A stretch of 24,097 nt of DNA from IMG/VR virus record IMGVR_UViG_3300048694_000499, positions 1 to 24,097 of that record; one strand, 5' to 3'. Origin of the DNA: a virus. Positions within the stretch are counted from its first letter, which is position 1; each line of letters opens with the position of its first letter. A program made the translations under genes and the position numbers. This document shows positions 1 through 6,123 of this stretch, piece after piece. The notes below the pieces were generated by a model. The model had not been told where the DNA came from. It saw nothing but the letters and a program-made list of their open reading frames with translations, and made no database searches.

Positions 1-131
1 CTCTTATTATATGCTCGTTACATATATGTAGAGGAACAAATATATCCATCATTTTCTGTTCCCCAATGAGACCCTATATAAAATTTCTTTTTATAACTAT
101 CATACCAGAGGTAAACTATTCCATATTTCAT
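1..131 (-). pseudogene. GIY-YIG-type homing endonuclease, N-terminus with in-frame stop (runs off the window)
   Basis: An ATG at 131 is preceded by a strong AGGAG (142-138) with a 6-nt spacer, inside the 3' end of gp13 in a different frame. The reading frame gives MKYGIVYLWYD, then FYIGSHWGTENDGYICSS, which resembles the start of phage GIY-YIG endonucleases (GIY = GIVYLWY, YIG = FYIG). After codon 37 a TAA (20-18) interrupts the frame. The frame then continues as RAYNKR to the window edge, which is what I recall relatives having at this point. So the stop looks like a nonsense change in an otherwise preserved gene, for example AAA to TAA. It could also be a sequencing error. Only six codons past the stop are visible. 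Confidence 0.6.
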
Positions 132-930
132 TCAATACTCCTATTACGGTTAATAATCCAATAGAAGTATTTAGTATAAGCGGCGCAAATGCACCTATCA
201 TATCAGTTGCGGGAATTGAATAAGAATAGATCATTTCTCTTTCTAATGCTTCTCTTTCAGCTGTAGCATCGTTATATATTTTTTCACCATTAAATTTTAT
301 ACCACCAGGAAGTTGCATACCAGTAAACTTAGTTAAATTTGAACCCCACTGTTGTTTTATTAAACAAGAAGCATATCTAGCTAACCAACGATCACCCCAT
401 GCTTTGGTGTATGTTTCTGGATCTAATATTTGATAAGCTTCTACTATGACATAATCCCCAGGATTTACGATATCCCATTTCATATCAATATATAATTTAT
501 TATTATGTCTATTGTATCTTAAAGGTTGTTTACCAACCAAAATTTGTTCTAAAAATTGAATGTGTGTGAGAGCCATATAATAAGGAATCATCGATACAGA
601 AGTTAGAGTATATAAATCGTTTAATGCTATCTGATATCTGATATTGAACAAATTGTTGGTGTTTAGAGCTTGACCTATTTCAAAAATATTTACAGCACCA
701 ATTATATTTTCTGGTAATTGTATGTACTTGTTAGTAATATTTTCTTGTGTTAATAAATGTTTATAATAAATTTTTTCAGAACCATCAAAATGATAATCCC
801 AGAAATATTTAAGAGCTTCATCAATACGATCTTCAATTTGATCGTCGTCTGCATTAATTTCAATAACAGGTTTTCCTAGTTTACGCAGACAATATTCTTT
901 AAATTCAGCTCTAGTAGTAGGTACAGCCAT
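100..930 (-). CDS. gp13: T4-like gp13 neck protein (head completion)
   Basis: Head-completion/neck protein that, in T4, works with gp14 to close the filled capsid at the portal and form the tail docking site. The 276-residue product matches cyanophage-type gp13 along its length: the N-terminus MAVPTTRAEFKEYCLRKLG, the acidic ADDDQIEDRIDEAL segment, FWDYHFDGSEKIYYKH, LPENIIGAVNIFEIG, and the tract ending in TKFTGMQLPGGIKFNGEKIY. The start at 930 has GAGGA (941-937) six bases upstream, lying within a hairpin arm. Relatives as I remember them end around DMIG (here about residue 245). This copy continues for about 31 residues, the last ten overlapping the endonuclease start in another frame, so the C-terminus may have been altered by that insertion. 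Confidence 0.93.
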   Translation of the reverse strand: MAVPTTRAEFKEYCLRKLGKPVIEINADDDQIEDRIDEALKYFWDYHFDGSEKIYYKHLLTQENITNKYIQLPENIIGAVNIFEIGQALNTNNLFNIRYQIALNDLYTLTSVSMIPYYMALTHIQFLEQILVGKQPLRYNRHNNKLYIDMKWDIVNPGDYVIVEAYQILDPETYTKAWGDRWLARYASCLIKQQWGSNLTKFTGMQLPGGIKFNGEKIYNDATAEREALEREMIYSYSIPATDMIGAFAPLILNTSIGLLTVIGVLNEIWNSLPLV

Positions 931-933
931 AAA

Positions 934-975
934 AAATCCTCTGTGTTTTATTTGTATTTATATCACAGAGGATTT
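934..975 (-). terminator. Hairpin upstream of gp13 (terminator-like and RBS-sequestering)
   Basis: A perfect 12-bp inverted repeat, AAATCCTCTGTG at 975-964 and CACAGAGGATTT at 945-934 on the minus strand, encloses an 18-nt AT-rich loop. A run of six T follows the GGA on the minus strand, so it can act as a terminator for the holin-like operon. The right arm contains the GAGGA ribosome-binding site of gp13, so read-through RNA would hide it. The loop carries a late promoter. Confidence 0.75.
955..962 (-). promoter_or_regulatory. T4-type late promoter TATAAATA for gp13
   Basis: Perfect match to the T4 late -10 consensus TATAAATA (962-955), placed in the loop of the 934-975 hairpin and 25 bases upstream of the gp13 ATG. 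T4 late promoters need no -35 element. A start 6-8 bases downstream would produce mRNA lacking the left hairpin arm. Confidence 0.72.
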
Positions 976-982
976 CTTTATT

Positions 983-1096
983 TTAGTTCTTGATCTTTGA
1001 AATTAATTGATCAACTTTATCTTTGACCCATTGAGGTTGCTTCAGAAAATTCCACCCAACAAGCAATCCAACACAAAAAGCAATTAGTTCTGTCAT
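983..1096 (-). CDS. 37-residue single-span membrane protein (unannotated small gene)
   Basis: A short gene reading MTELIAFCVGLLVGWNFL followed by KQPQWVKDKVDQLISKIKN and TAA. It starts one base after the stop of the upstream holin-like gene (TAA-C-ATG) and has AGGAAAG as ribosome-binding site within that gene's last codons. Residues 3-18 form a hydrophobic segment with a GxxxG-like pattern. The rest is a short amphipathic, charged tail. Position, tight coupling and topology suggest a small partner in the lysis/membrane cassette, but no family can be named. The terminator-like hairpin follows its stop directly, making it the last gene of that unit. Confidence 0.72.
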   Translation of the reverse strand: MTELIAFCVGLLVGWNFLKQPQWVKDKVDQLISKIKN

Positions 1097-1097
1097 G

Positions 1098-1622
1098 TTA
1101 CTTTCCTTTCTTAACTTGAATTTGATTAGAAGGTAAATTTGAAGGTTGTGTTACTCTAATGTTATACATTTCGTTTAGTTTGATCATTGAACGACTACCA
1201 AACCAGAATGAAATAATACCAGCAAACACCGCCATTGTATTTTGATCCCAGACAGCATTAATAATATCGTTTGGATTATGTCCTTGTTTTAACATTACAT
1301 AAACAATGGCAATTTTGACTCCACAGAACATAAAGAAGAAACAGTATGTTATAACAGGGCGTATAGACGCTCTGAGTCCTTCAAGAAAACCAGTAGTATG
1401 AATAGCAGTATCATGTTGTCGTACAGAATTGGATTCTTCAGCATCTGCTTTAGCACTTTCGGCGATGGCAGTAAGTTCCAATCCCTTAGATGCTGCTTCC
1501 ATCTTGAGTTTAGTAAGTTCAATTTCATGTCTGTTATCCTGTTTCGTTTCCATTATCTTTACAAGATTTGGTAGCACAGCAGATGCTACACCAAACAGAG
1601 ACGATAATATTGTTAATAGCAT
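1098..1622 (-). CDS. Holin-like protein, GTA_holin_3TM type
   Basis: Probable inner-membrane holin-family protein. The 174 residues show a hydrophobic N-terminus (about 1-20), a charged helical stretch rich in Glu/Lys/Ala (25-70), a second span after LRASIRPVITY (about 88-110) and a third after WDQNTMAVFAGI (about 129-146) ending in FWFGSRSM. The RASIRPVITY and FAGIISFWFGSR motifs match the 3TM holins linked to gene-transfer-agent release. The start overlaps the upstream gene's stop (TAATG), with AAAGGTG as ribosome-binding site, implying coupled translation of two membrane proteins. No endolysin gene lies in this window, so a lysis role rests on family resemblance. Confidence 0.75.
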   Translation of the reverse strand: MLLTILSSLFGVASAVLPNLVKIMETKQDNRHEIELTKLKMEAASKGLELTAIAESAKADAEESNSVRQHDTAIHTTGFLEGLRASIRPVITYCFFFMFCGVKIAIVYVMLKQGHNPNDIINAVWDQNTMAVFAGIISFWFGSRSMIKLNEMYNIRVTQPSNLPSNQIQVKKGK

Positions 1623-1912
1623 TATTGCACCTTTTGTTCTGAATTATTGTTTTCTAGTGCTTGTTTCATCAAAGTTAATTTTTCTTGTGTTCTACCCCAT
1701 GCAGTAACACCTACTATTGTAAGCATTGCCATATGGTATAGACCACCACCTTTCAGCGTATATGGTGTCCAGTCTATTAGTTTATCAACGTTTTCTGATA
1801 TTGCTGAATAAAGAATAGGCAATCCGACAAAGTCAAATAGACAAACAAACAGATAAGACCATGCAATTGCTGGTCTCCACTTATTGATAAACCATGATTG
1901 ATATGTTTCCAT
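1622..1912 (-). CDS. Small holin-like membrane protein
   Basis: A 96-residue protein with two clear membrane segments: PAIAWSYLFVCLFDFVGLPI (about residues 14-38) and the stretch around GGGLYHMAMLTIVGVTAWGR. NKWRPAIAWSYL, LFDF and GGGLYHMAML resemble small holin-like proteins of marine phages. I choose the ATG at 1912 because AGGA (1922-1919) lies six bases upstream. The in-frame ATG at 1927 would add MLGRN but has no ribosome-binding site and would include the Shine-Dalgarno in its own codons. Its stop overlaps the next holin-like gene's start. A CATAAATA late element lies 38 bases upstream. Confidence 0.7.
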   Translation of the reverse strand: METYQSWFINKWRPAIAWSYLFVCLFDFVGLPILYSAISENVDKLIDWTPYTLKGGGLYHMAMLTIVGVTAWGRTQEKLTLMKQALENNNSEQKVQ

Positions 1913-1924
1913 GTTGCGTCCTAA

Positions 1925-1932
1925 CATAAATA
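1925..1932 (+). promoter_or_regulatory. Late-promoter-like CATAAATA, plus strand
   Basis: CATAAATA differs from the T4 late consensus by one base and lies 48 bases upstream of the chosen start (1980) of the oxygenase gene. It is the only promoter-like element in front of the plus-strand pair. It is mirrored by the same octamer on the other strand at 1957-1950. Confidence 0.45.
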
Positions 1933-1937
1933 TTGGT

Positions 1938-1952
1938 ATACTAGAATAGTAT
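1938..1952. repeat. Inverted repeat ATACTA-GAA-TAGTAT between divergent promoters
   Basis: A perfect 6-bp inverted repeat with a 3-base centre sits midway between the two opposed CATAAATA elements (1925-1932 plus strand, 1957-1950 minus strand), making the whole 33-base segment nearly symmetrical. It could be an operator-like site or simply a by-product of two facing late promoters. Confidence 0.4.
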
Positions 1953-1957
1953 TTATG
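1950..1957 (-). promoter_or_regulatory. Late-promoter-like CATAAATA, minus strand
   Basis: CATAAATA on the minus strand (1957-1950), 38 bases upstream of the holin-like gene start at 1912. One mismatch to TATAAATA. The distance and the lack of another candidate support its use for the three-gene membrane-protein unit. Confidence 0.5.
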
Positions 1958-1979
1958 TTTTTTAGTTATGGAGACTCTA

Positions 1980-2594
1980 ATGAGATATACAACGATTTAT
2001 AATGATCCTGTGAGAAGATCAACAGTAACAGAACCCTGGTGCTATTGGGATGGTGCTTTTACAGATGAAGAATTGGATAAAATTGTTGAGTATTGTGAAT
2101 CGCAAGAATTAAAGTCTGGTGTTACTTATGGTGGTAAAACACAGGAAGAAATAGAAAAAGTACGAATATCTAAAATTGGTTTTCATGCTAGATCACCAGA
2201 AACATCATGGATATTTGATAAAGTAAATTTTGTTCTGCAGAGTGCTAATGAGATGTTTTATGGTTTTGTGTTGAATGGATATACTTCTTTTCAATATACT
2301 ACATATGATGCTGAACAAAAAGGAAACTATGATTGGCACATGGATATGAATATAGGCAGTTCAACAGAAGAATTTGAACCCAGAAAGTTGTCTTTGACAA
2401 TGTTGCTTAATGATGATTTTGAAGGTGGTGAATTTCATCTAAATACAGGTAATCAATTAACACCTACTGTGCTGCCTGCTAAAAAAGGAAGAGCATTATT
2501 GTTTCCATCATTTATGTGTCATAGAGTAACACCTGTAACTAAAGGTAGAAGAAGATCGTTGGTAGTTTGGTGTTTGGGGCCTAAATTTACATGA
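1980..2594 (+). CDS. 2-oxoglutarate/Fe(II)-dependent oxygenase
   Basis: Non-haem iron dioxygenase expected to couple 2-oxoglutarate decarboxylation to substrate hydroxylation; the substrate is unknown. The double-stranded beta-helix signature is intact: HMD (His120, Asp122), distal His181 in PSFMCHRVTPV, and the 2OG-binding Arg191 in KGRRRSL; GGEF and ALLFPSF strands are also clear. The 204-residue length suits stand-alone phage prolyl-hydroxylase-like enzymes. I start at the ATG at 1980 because GGAG (1970-1973) is six bases upstream; an in-frame ATG at 1968 has no ribosome-binding site. It is the first gene of a two-gene plus-strand unit running against all neighbouring genes. The stop overlaps the next gene's GAGGA ribosome-binding site. 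Confidence 0.88.
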   Translation: MRYTTIYNDPVRRSTVTEPWCYWDGAFTDEELDKIVEYCESQELKSGVTYGGKTQEEIEKVRISKIGFHARSPETSWIFDKVNFVLQSANEMFYGFVLNGYTSFQYTTYDAEQKGNYDWHMDMNIGSSTEEFEPRKLSLTMLLNDDFEGGEFHLNTGNQLTPTVLPAKKGRALLFPSFMCHRVTPVTKGRRRSLVVWCLGPKFT

Positions 2595-2601
2595 GGAAAT
2601 T

Positions 2602-3534
2602 ATGAAAAGATTTTTTTTACTGTTTGCCTTGATGTTATATAGCAACGTTGCATTAGGAAAAACGTTAACTGTAATAGTTCCATCACATGAAGATGGACCA
2701 ACAGTAAATGCTCGTTTGTTTGTTCCATATCTGATAAAGAATTTACCAGAAATAACATCAGTAGAGTATAAAGTTGTTCCTGGTGCAGCAACAATAAACG
2801 CAGCAAATTATTTGTTTAATGTTGCTGAAAAAGATGGTTATACGATTGGTATTTTTAACCGCAACGTGCCTTTTATGGCGTATGCTGGTGATATAAACAT
2901 CAAGTTTGATCCAATAGAATTTACATGGTTAGGTTCTACAAACGATGGTAGAGTTGATCCTGTTTTATTGTTCTCTCACAAATCAATAGTGGAAAATTTA
3001 ATTATTGGAACAGATGCAATATCCATAGGAAATCCTGCAATTGTTGTCAATAGATTGGGCAATTTGAATTTTAAGATCATATCAGGATATAGAAATAATA
3101 CAGATATTCGTCTTGCTTTTCAAAGAAAAGAAATAGATGCGTTTTTCAATGCATTGACTGGAATGAAAACAACAGGACTGTCTATATTAAATGACACAAA
3201 CGTAAAAGTGCTGTTACAATTTGGCAATGGTAATATTAGACATTCAGAATACCGAAATGTGCCAACGTTATTAGAATTGTACCCAGATAGTTCTGTTAGA
3301 TATTTTGAATCTCAATCTTGGATACTAAGACCATTCGTTGCACCACCAAATATACCAGAAACGATGAAAACTCGTTTGAGAACTGCATTTGATAAAGCAG
3401 TCGTAGATAAACAATATGTTGAAGAAGCAAGAAAGATTGGTATAGATGTCAATCCAATCTTTCATAAAGAAATATATTTACTATTGAACTATATGAAAAG
3501 TGTTACTACTGAAATTATTCAAAAATTGAAATAA
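2602..3534 (+). CDS. Secreted TctC/Bug-type solute-binding protein (tripartite tricarboxylate transporter family)
   Basis: Resembles the periplasmic binding component of tripartite tricarboxylate transporters, which capture carboxylates for TctAB-type permeases. A signal peptide is obvious: MKRFFLLFALMLYSNVALG, with probable cleavage near residue 19. The mature part follows the Bug layout: TLTVIVPSHEDGPT (first strand and ligand loop), VVPGAATINAANYL (family PGAgG-like turn), EKDGYTIGIFN (family PDGYTL), a hinge region, and VAPPNIPETMKTRLRTAFDKAV near the C-terminus. The 310-residue length is normal for the family. GAGGA overlaps the preceding oxygenase stop, so the two are cotranslated. The 3' end overlaps the convergent PP-loop gene by 16 bases. 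The Gly-rich ligand loop is reduced (HEDGPT), so the ligand may differ. Confidence 0.75.
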   Translation: MKRFFLLFALMLYSNVALGKTLTVIVPSHEDGPTVNARLFVPYLIKNLPEITSVEYKVVPGAATINAANYLFNVAEKDGYTIGIFNRNVPFMAYAGDINIKFDPIEFTWLGSTNDGRVDPVLLFSHKSIVENLIIGTDAISIGNPAIVVNRLGNLNFKIISGYRNNTDIRLAFQRKEIDAFFNALTGMKTTGLSILNDTNVKVLLQFGNGNIRHSEYRNVPTLLELYPDSSVRYFESQSWILRPFVAPPNIPETMKTRLRTAFDKAVVDKQYVEEARKIGIDVNPIFHKEIYLLLNYMKSVTTEIIQKLK

Positions 3535-4547
3535 TATGGTCTTGAAAGATGAGGACGATATGAAAGACCTATTTCTTGATTTAGTTTTTTGATTCCGTCT
3601 GCGTATATACTAAAAATATCACTGTTCTGCTTTCTTTTCATATATTGATCACGAATACTCAAGTAACTGTTTGTAGATTTTCGTGTTGGAATAACAAGAG
3701 GACGTTGAACAGTTTTGTATATCAGTCTGTTAAAAATTCTATTATAATTATAGTTGAATGTTGCGTCGTTGTTCAACAATCTTTTGAAGTCTATTAGGGA
3801 CTCTGCTTGCTTTTTGATAATTTCCACACATGTTGGACTGTTTCCCCAGTAGAAATTTTCACGTGTTATATTTTCTTTTGAATATATGTTACCATAATCA
3901 ATCAATTCTATTTCAGAAAAATTAAAATAGTGTTTTGAGATTAGTGAATCGTAATTAACACTCGTTTTACCTGATCCAAATATAACACACGTTTTTTTGC
4001 TTCCACTATTGATGTGTTTATGGATATCTCTAAAAAAGATTTGAATCACGGATTTCCAATAACCAATATGCCTAAACCATTCGTTGCCGTAATCTGATAT
4101 CAATGAAAGTTGATTGATATCTTGAAACATTTCTGTATAATCAATTAACGACACTTTAGTATTGGGTAAACTTACTCTTTTTAACAAATCATCAACATTA
4201 ACGTAAATTTCTTTATTGTTGTTTTCATCAGACCCTTTGAAAGAGTCTTGAGAAAATGCACCAACACTAATTATTTGGTCTATTAACAAATCATTGTTAT
4301 AGAATGATTCAAACACATTTCTAGAATCTATTCCACCAGAAAGACACAACACAACATATTCGTATTTTTCACGCAGTTCTTCTGCTCTCATTCTGTATAA
4401 TTGTTCTAATGAAAAAATAGAACGAGTTTGCCAGTTTTGTTGCATAAAAAAATCATCATGATAATACAAATAACTGATATTACCACTTTTAATAGCATCT
4501 ATATGGTTAGTATAAATGTTGTTTTTGTTATCGTAATAGTGAATCAT
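3519..4547 (-). CDS. PP-loop ATPase, asparagine-synthase-like, without glutaminase domain
   Basis: N-type ATP pyrophosphatase: members adenylate a substrate with ATP and release pyrophosphate before amidation or thiolation. The PP-loop SGGIDS is at residues 70-75, after strand YVVLCL. The Asn-synthase-type continuation SRNVFESF supports the family. There is no N-terminal Cys-nucleophile glutaminase domain, so it is not a full AsnB, and an ammonia or other donor would be needed. A second conserved-looking patch, VIFGSGKTSVNY, falls near residue 190. Translation probably depends on the upstream gene: the start shares ATGA with its stop and no ribosome-binding site is visible. Related proteins occur in T4-like phages, but the substrate is unknown to me. 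Confidence 0.72.
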   Translation of the reverse strand: MIHYYDNKNNIYTNHIDAIKSGNISYLYYHDDFFMQQNWQTRSIFSLEQLYRMRAEELREKYEYVVLCLSGGIDSRNVFESFYNNDLLIDQIISVGAFSQDSFKGSDENNNKEIYVNVDDLLKRVSLPNTKVSLIDYTEMFQDINQLSLISDYGNEWFRHIGYWKSVIQIFFRDIHKHINSGSKKTCVIFGSGKTSVNYDSLISKHYFNFSEIELIDYGNIYSKENITRENFYWGNSPTCVEIIKKQAESLIDFKRLLNNDATFNYNYNRIFNRLIYKTVQRPLVIPTRKSTNSYLSIRDQYMKRKQNSDIFSIYADGIKKLNQEIGLSYRPHLSRPYYFNF

Positions 4548-4963
4548 TGTGATGTGTTTGCTGCTGTGTTAGCAGAAAAGATATCATCAATTTCTGCGTT
4601 GCTCAGTCGAACTGGTGCTTGTACTAAATTTAAAATATCTTCCTTTGTTTTAGATACTTCAACATTGACCATAGACAATATTGCTGTTAAAGGTTTTAGT
4701 TCTGGTTGTATTTTTAATTTTTCTAAAACTTCTAGACCAGCAATAGGGGCATTTCTCAAGATCAATTTTTCTAATTCTACAGCAGAAGGTTCCGGTAAAG
4801 GAATTGACAATGAGACATCAGATTTACACCTTATTGGTTTGTTTGGATCATCTGGATTAGGTACAGATTCCAAATCTTTTTCTGACAACACATCTGTATA
4901 ATAACGAACCACCATTGTTCTATCATCTTCATATAGTTCAACGATTTTGTATTTAATTAACAT
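4544..4963 (-). CDS. Conserved phage protein of unknown function next to tail adhesin
   Basis: A 139-residue soluble protein: an N-terminal beta-rich part (MLIKYKIVELYEDDRTMVVRY, then RCKSDVSLSIPLPEP) and an alpha-helical C-terminal half with LEVLEKLKIQPELK. The pattern of self-referencing beta strands followed by IPLPEPSAVELEKLILRNAP is one I associate with small proteins beside fibre genes in marine T4-like phages, but I cannot name a family or function. It follows the adhesin gene after six bases (with its stop nearby, AGGGTAAT serving as ribosome-binding site) and is coupled by ATGA to the PP-loop gene, so the three probably form one unit. Confidence 0.65.
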   Translation of the reverse strand: MLIKYKIVELYEDDRTMVVRYYTDVLSEKDLESVPNPDDPNKPIRCKSDVSLSIPLPEPSAVELEKLILRNAPIAGLEVLEKLKIQPELKPLTAILSMVNVEVSKTKEDILNLVQAPVRLSNAEIDDIFSANTAANTSQ

Positions 4964-4969
4964 CTTTGA

Positions 4970-5632
4970 TTACCCTGTTATTGTTCCTGTGTTTATCCAT
5001 CTGATGTTTGAATTTCCTGATACTGCTGTTCCTCTTGTACCCGATGGACCCGTAGATCCTGGTGGTCCTGGTGGTCCAGAAGATCCACAAAGACCACCAG
5101 GACCACCAGGATTTCCACCATAAACAGTACCACCAGCAACCCCCGCCGACCCTAAATTGCCACCAGGACCACCTATAATTGATGATCCAGCATTGTCTAT
5201 TTGAGTTATTAGACCAGTAATGGTTGCAACGCTCAAAGATATTCCGCCAGAATTTCCTGTACCTCCGGTACCACCTGTTCCTCCAGTATTTCCTGGTGAC
5301 CCACCTCCACCAGGACCACCAGGACCACCAGCACCACCAGCACCACCAGCGCCATTTGTGCCTGTTGTTCCTGTGCTTCCGGTTGAACCTGGACTTCCTG
5401 TACCACCTGTTATTGTTGCATTATTGTCAATATACAACAAAGACCCACCAATCCAACCAGTTCCTGTTTGAAATGCAGGAGTTGCTGACGATGAAGACCC
5501 AACATTTGCATTTATGAAACACAACAAATTCAACGGAAACGTTGGAGAACCTGCAGTTGTATACAAGTTAACGTTGTTTGTCGTAGCAGAAATATTAACA
5601 ATTTGTGTTGGTCTTGGTAACATTAAAAACAT
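4970..5632 (-). CDS. Glycine-rich, collagen-like tail adhesin
   Basis: Likely receptor-binding tip protein. The N-terminal third (about 1-70) is a non-repetitive beta domain. From about residue 75 it becomes a glycine-rich array: GSTGSTGTTGTNG, GGAGGAGGPGGPGGGG, GGTGGTGGTGNSGG, then after a short linker GGNPGGPGG and GPPGPPGSTGPSG. Both Gly-X-Y triplets (collagen-like) and runs like those of polyglycine-II sandwich adhesins (the T4-like gp38 type) are present, so either fold is possible. The C-terminus SNIRWINTGTITG matches the beta-strand closing motif of phage Gly-rich fibres. The start overlaps the previous stop (TAATG), with GGATG upstream. The glycine tract is GC-richer than its surroundings. 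Confidence 0.75.
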   Translation of the reverse strand: MFLMLPRPTQIVNISATTNNVNLYTTAGSPTFPLNLLCFINANVGSSSSATPAFQTGTGWIGGSLLYIDNNATITGGTGSPGSTGSTGTTGTNGAGGAGGAGGPGGPGGGGSPGNTGGTGGTGGTGNSGGISLSVATITGLITQIDNAGSSIIGGPGGNLGSAGVAGGTVYGGNPGGPGGLCGSSGPPGPPGSTGPSGTRGTAVSGNSNIRWINTGTITG

Positions 5633-6123
5633 TATTTTACATCCGGTAGAAATGAACCATACATATTTGTTCCATCAGAATAAAAGAATATAATATCTCT
5701 GGCATTGGCAGTAGTTGTTAAAGTGGGTTTGACACCACCAGGAAACTTAAATACGGTGTTTGAGAAGTCTCCCGTTCTACTACCAGTTCCATCTTGAATA
5801 ACATTCAGTACGTAAGTACCAATTTTCAAATTTGTTGGTCCAAGAAAAGTTCTATTACCACCAAGAGTAACGGTTGCTATTTGACCTGATGCAGTATTCC
5901 ATGATATCGTAGCACCATCTGTTAAAGTTTGGGATGCTACGTTTGCTGTTGCTATTGAAAATGAATTGGTAAGTGCTAGAGTTGAAACAGACAGAGCAGT
6001 AGAATTGACTGTTGCTGCAGTAACACCACCAGCAATAAAACTAAATGTGTTAGAACTGCCTAATTGAATTCTATTGTTTGCTGTTGACTCAAAATGAATA
6101 TTACTACATTGAAGGACACTCAT
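5632..6123 (-). CDS. Tail-fibre-like virion protein (163 aa)
   Basis: Short modular fibre. Residues 1-48 (CSNIHFESTANNRIQLG, SSNTFSFIAGG, ATVNSTALSVS) match the whole 67-residue gene at 12256-12459. Residues from about 65 to the end (LTDGATISW, GGNRTFLGPTNL, VFKFPGGVKPTLTTTANARD) match the C-terminal half of the fibre at 9897-10589. So it combines two modules found elsewhere in this region. The start at 6123 overlaps the homing endonuclease stop by ATGA. The ribosome-binding site AAAGGAAAG lies inside the last codons of the endonuclease, meaning the inserted gene now supplies its initiation signal. The role in the particle is inferred from composition and position. Confidence 0.75.
   Translation of the reverse strand: MSVLQCSNIHFESTANNRIQLGSSNTFSFIAGGVTAATVNSTALSVSTLALTNSFSIATANVASQTLTDGATISWNTASGQIATVTLGGNRTFLGPTNLKIGTYVLNVIQDGTGSRTGDFSNTVFKFPGGVKPTLTTTANARDIIFFYSDGTNMYGSFLPDVK

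Noticed and set aside
1925-1927. ATG at 1927 as start of the first holin-like gene
   Set aside because: It lacks a ribosome-binding site, whereas the ATG at 1912 has AGGA at ideal spacing.
3538-3569. GGTCTT...AAGACC inverted repeat as terminator of the plus-strand pair
   Set aside because: The arms are six bases with a long loop and both encode Arg-Pro repeats of the PP-loop protein C-terminus; no T-run follows directly.
4428-4901. Plus-strand 157-codon frame over the PP-loop gene start
   Set aside because: It spans two minus-strand genes with family support, and shows no start signal or family resemblance of its own.
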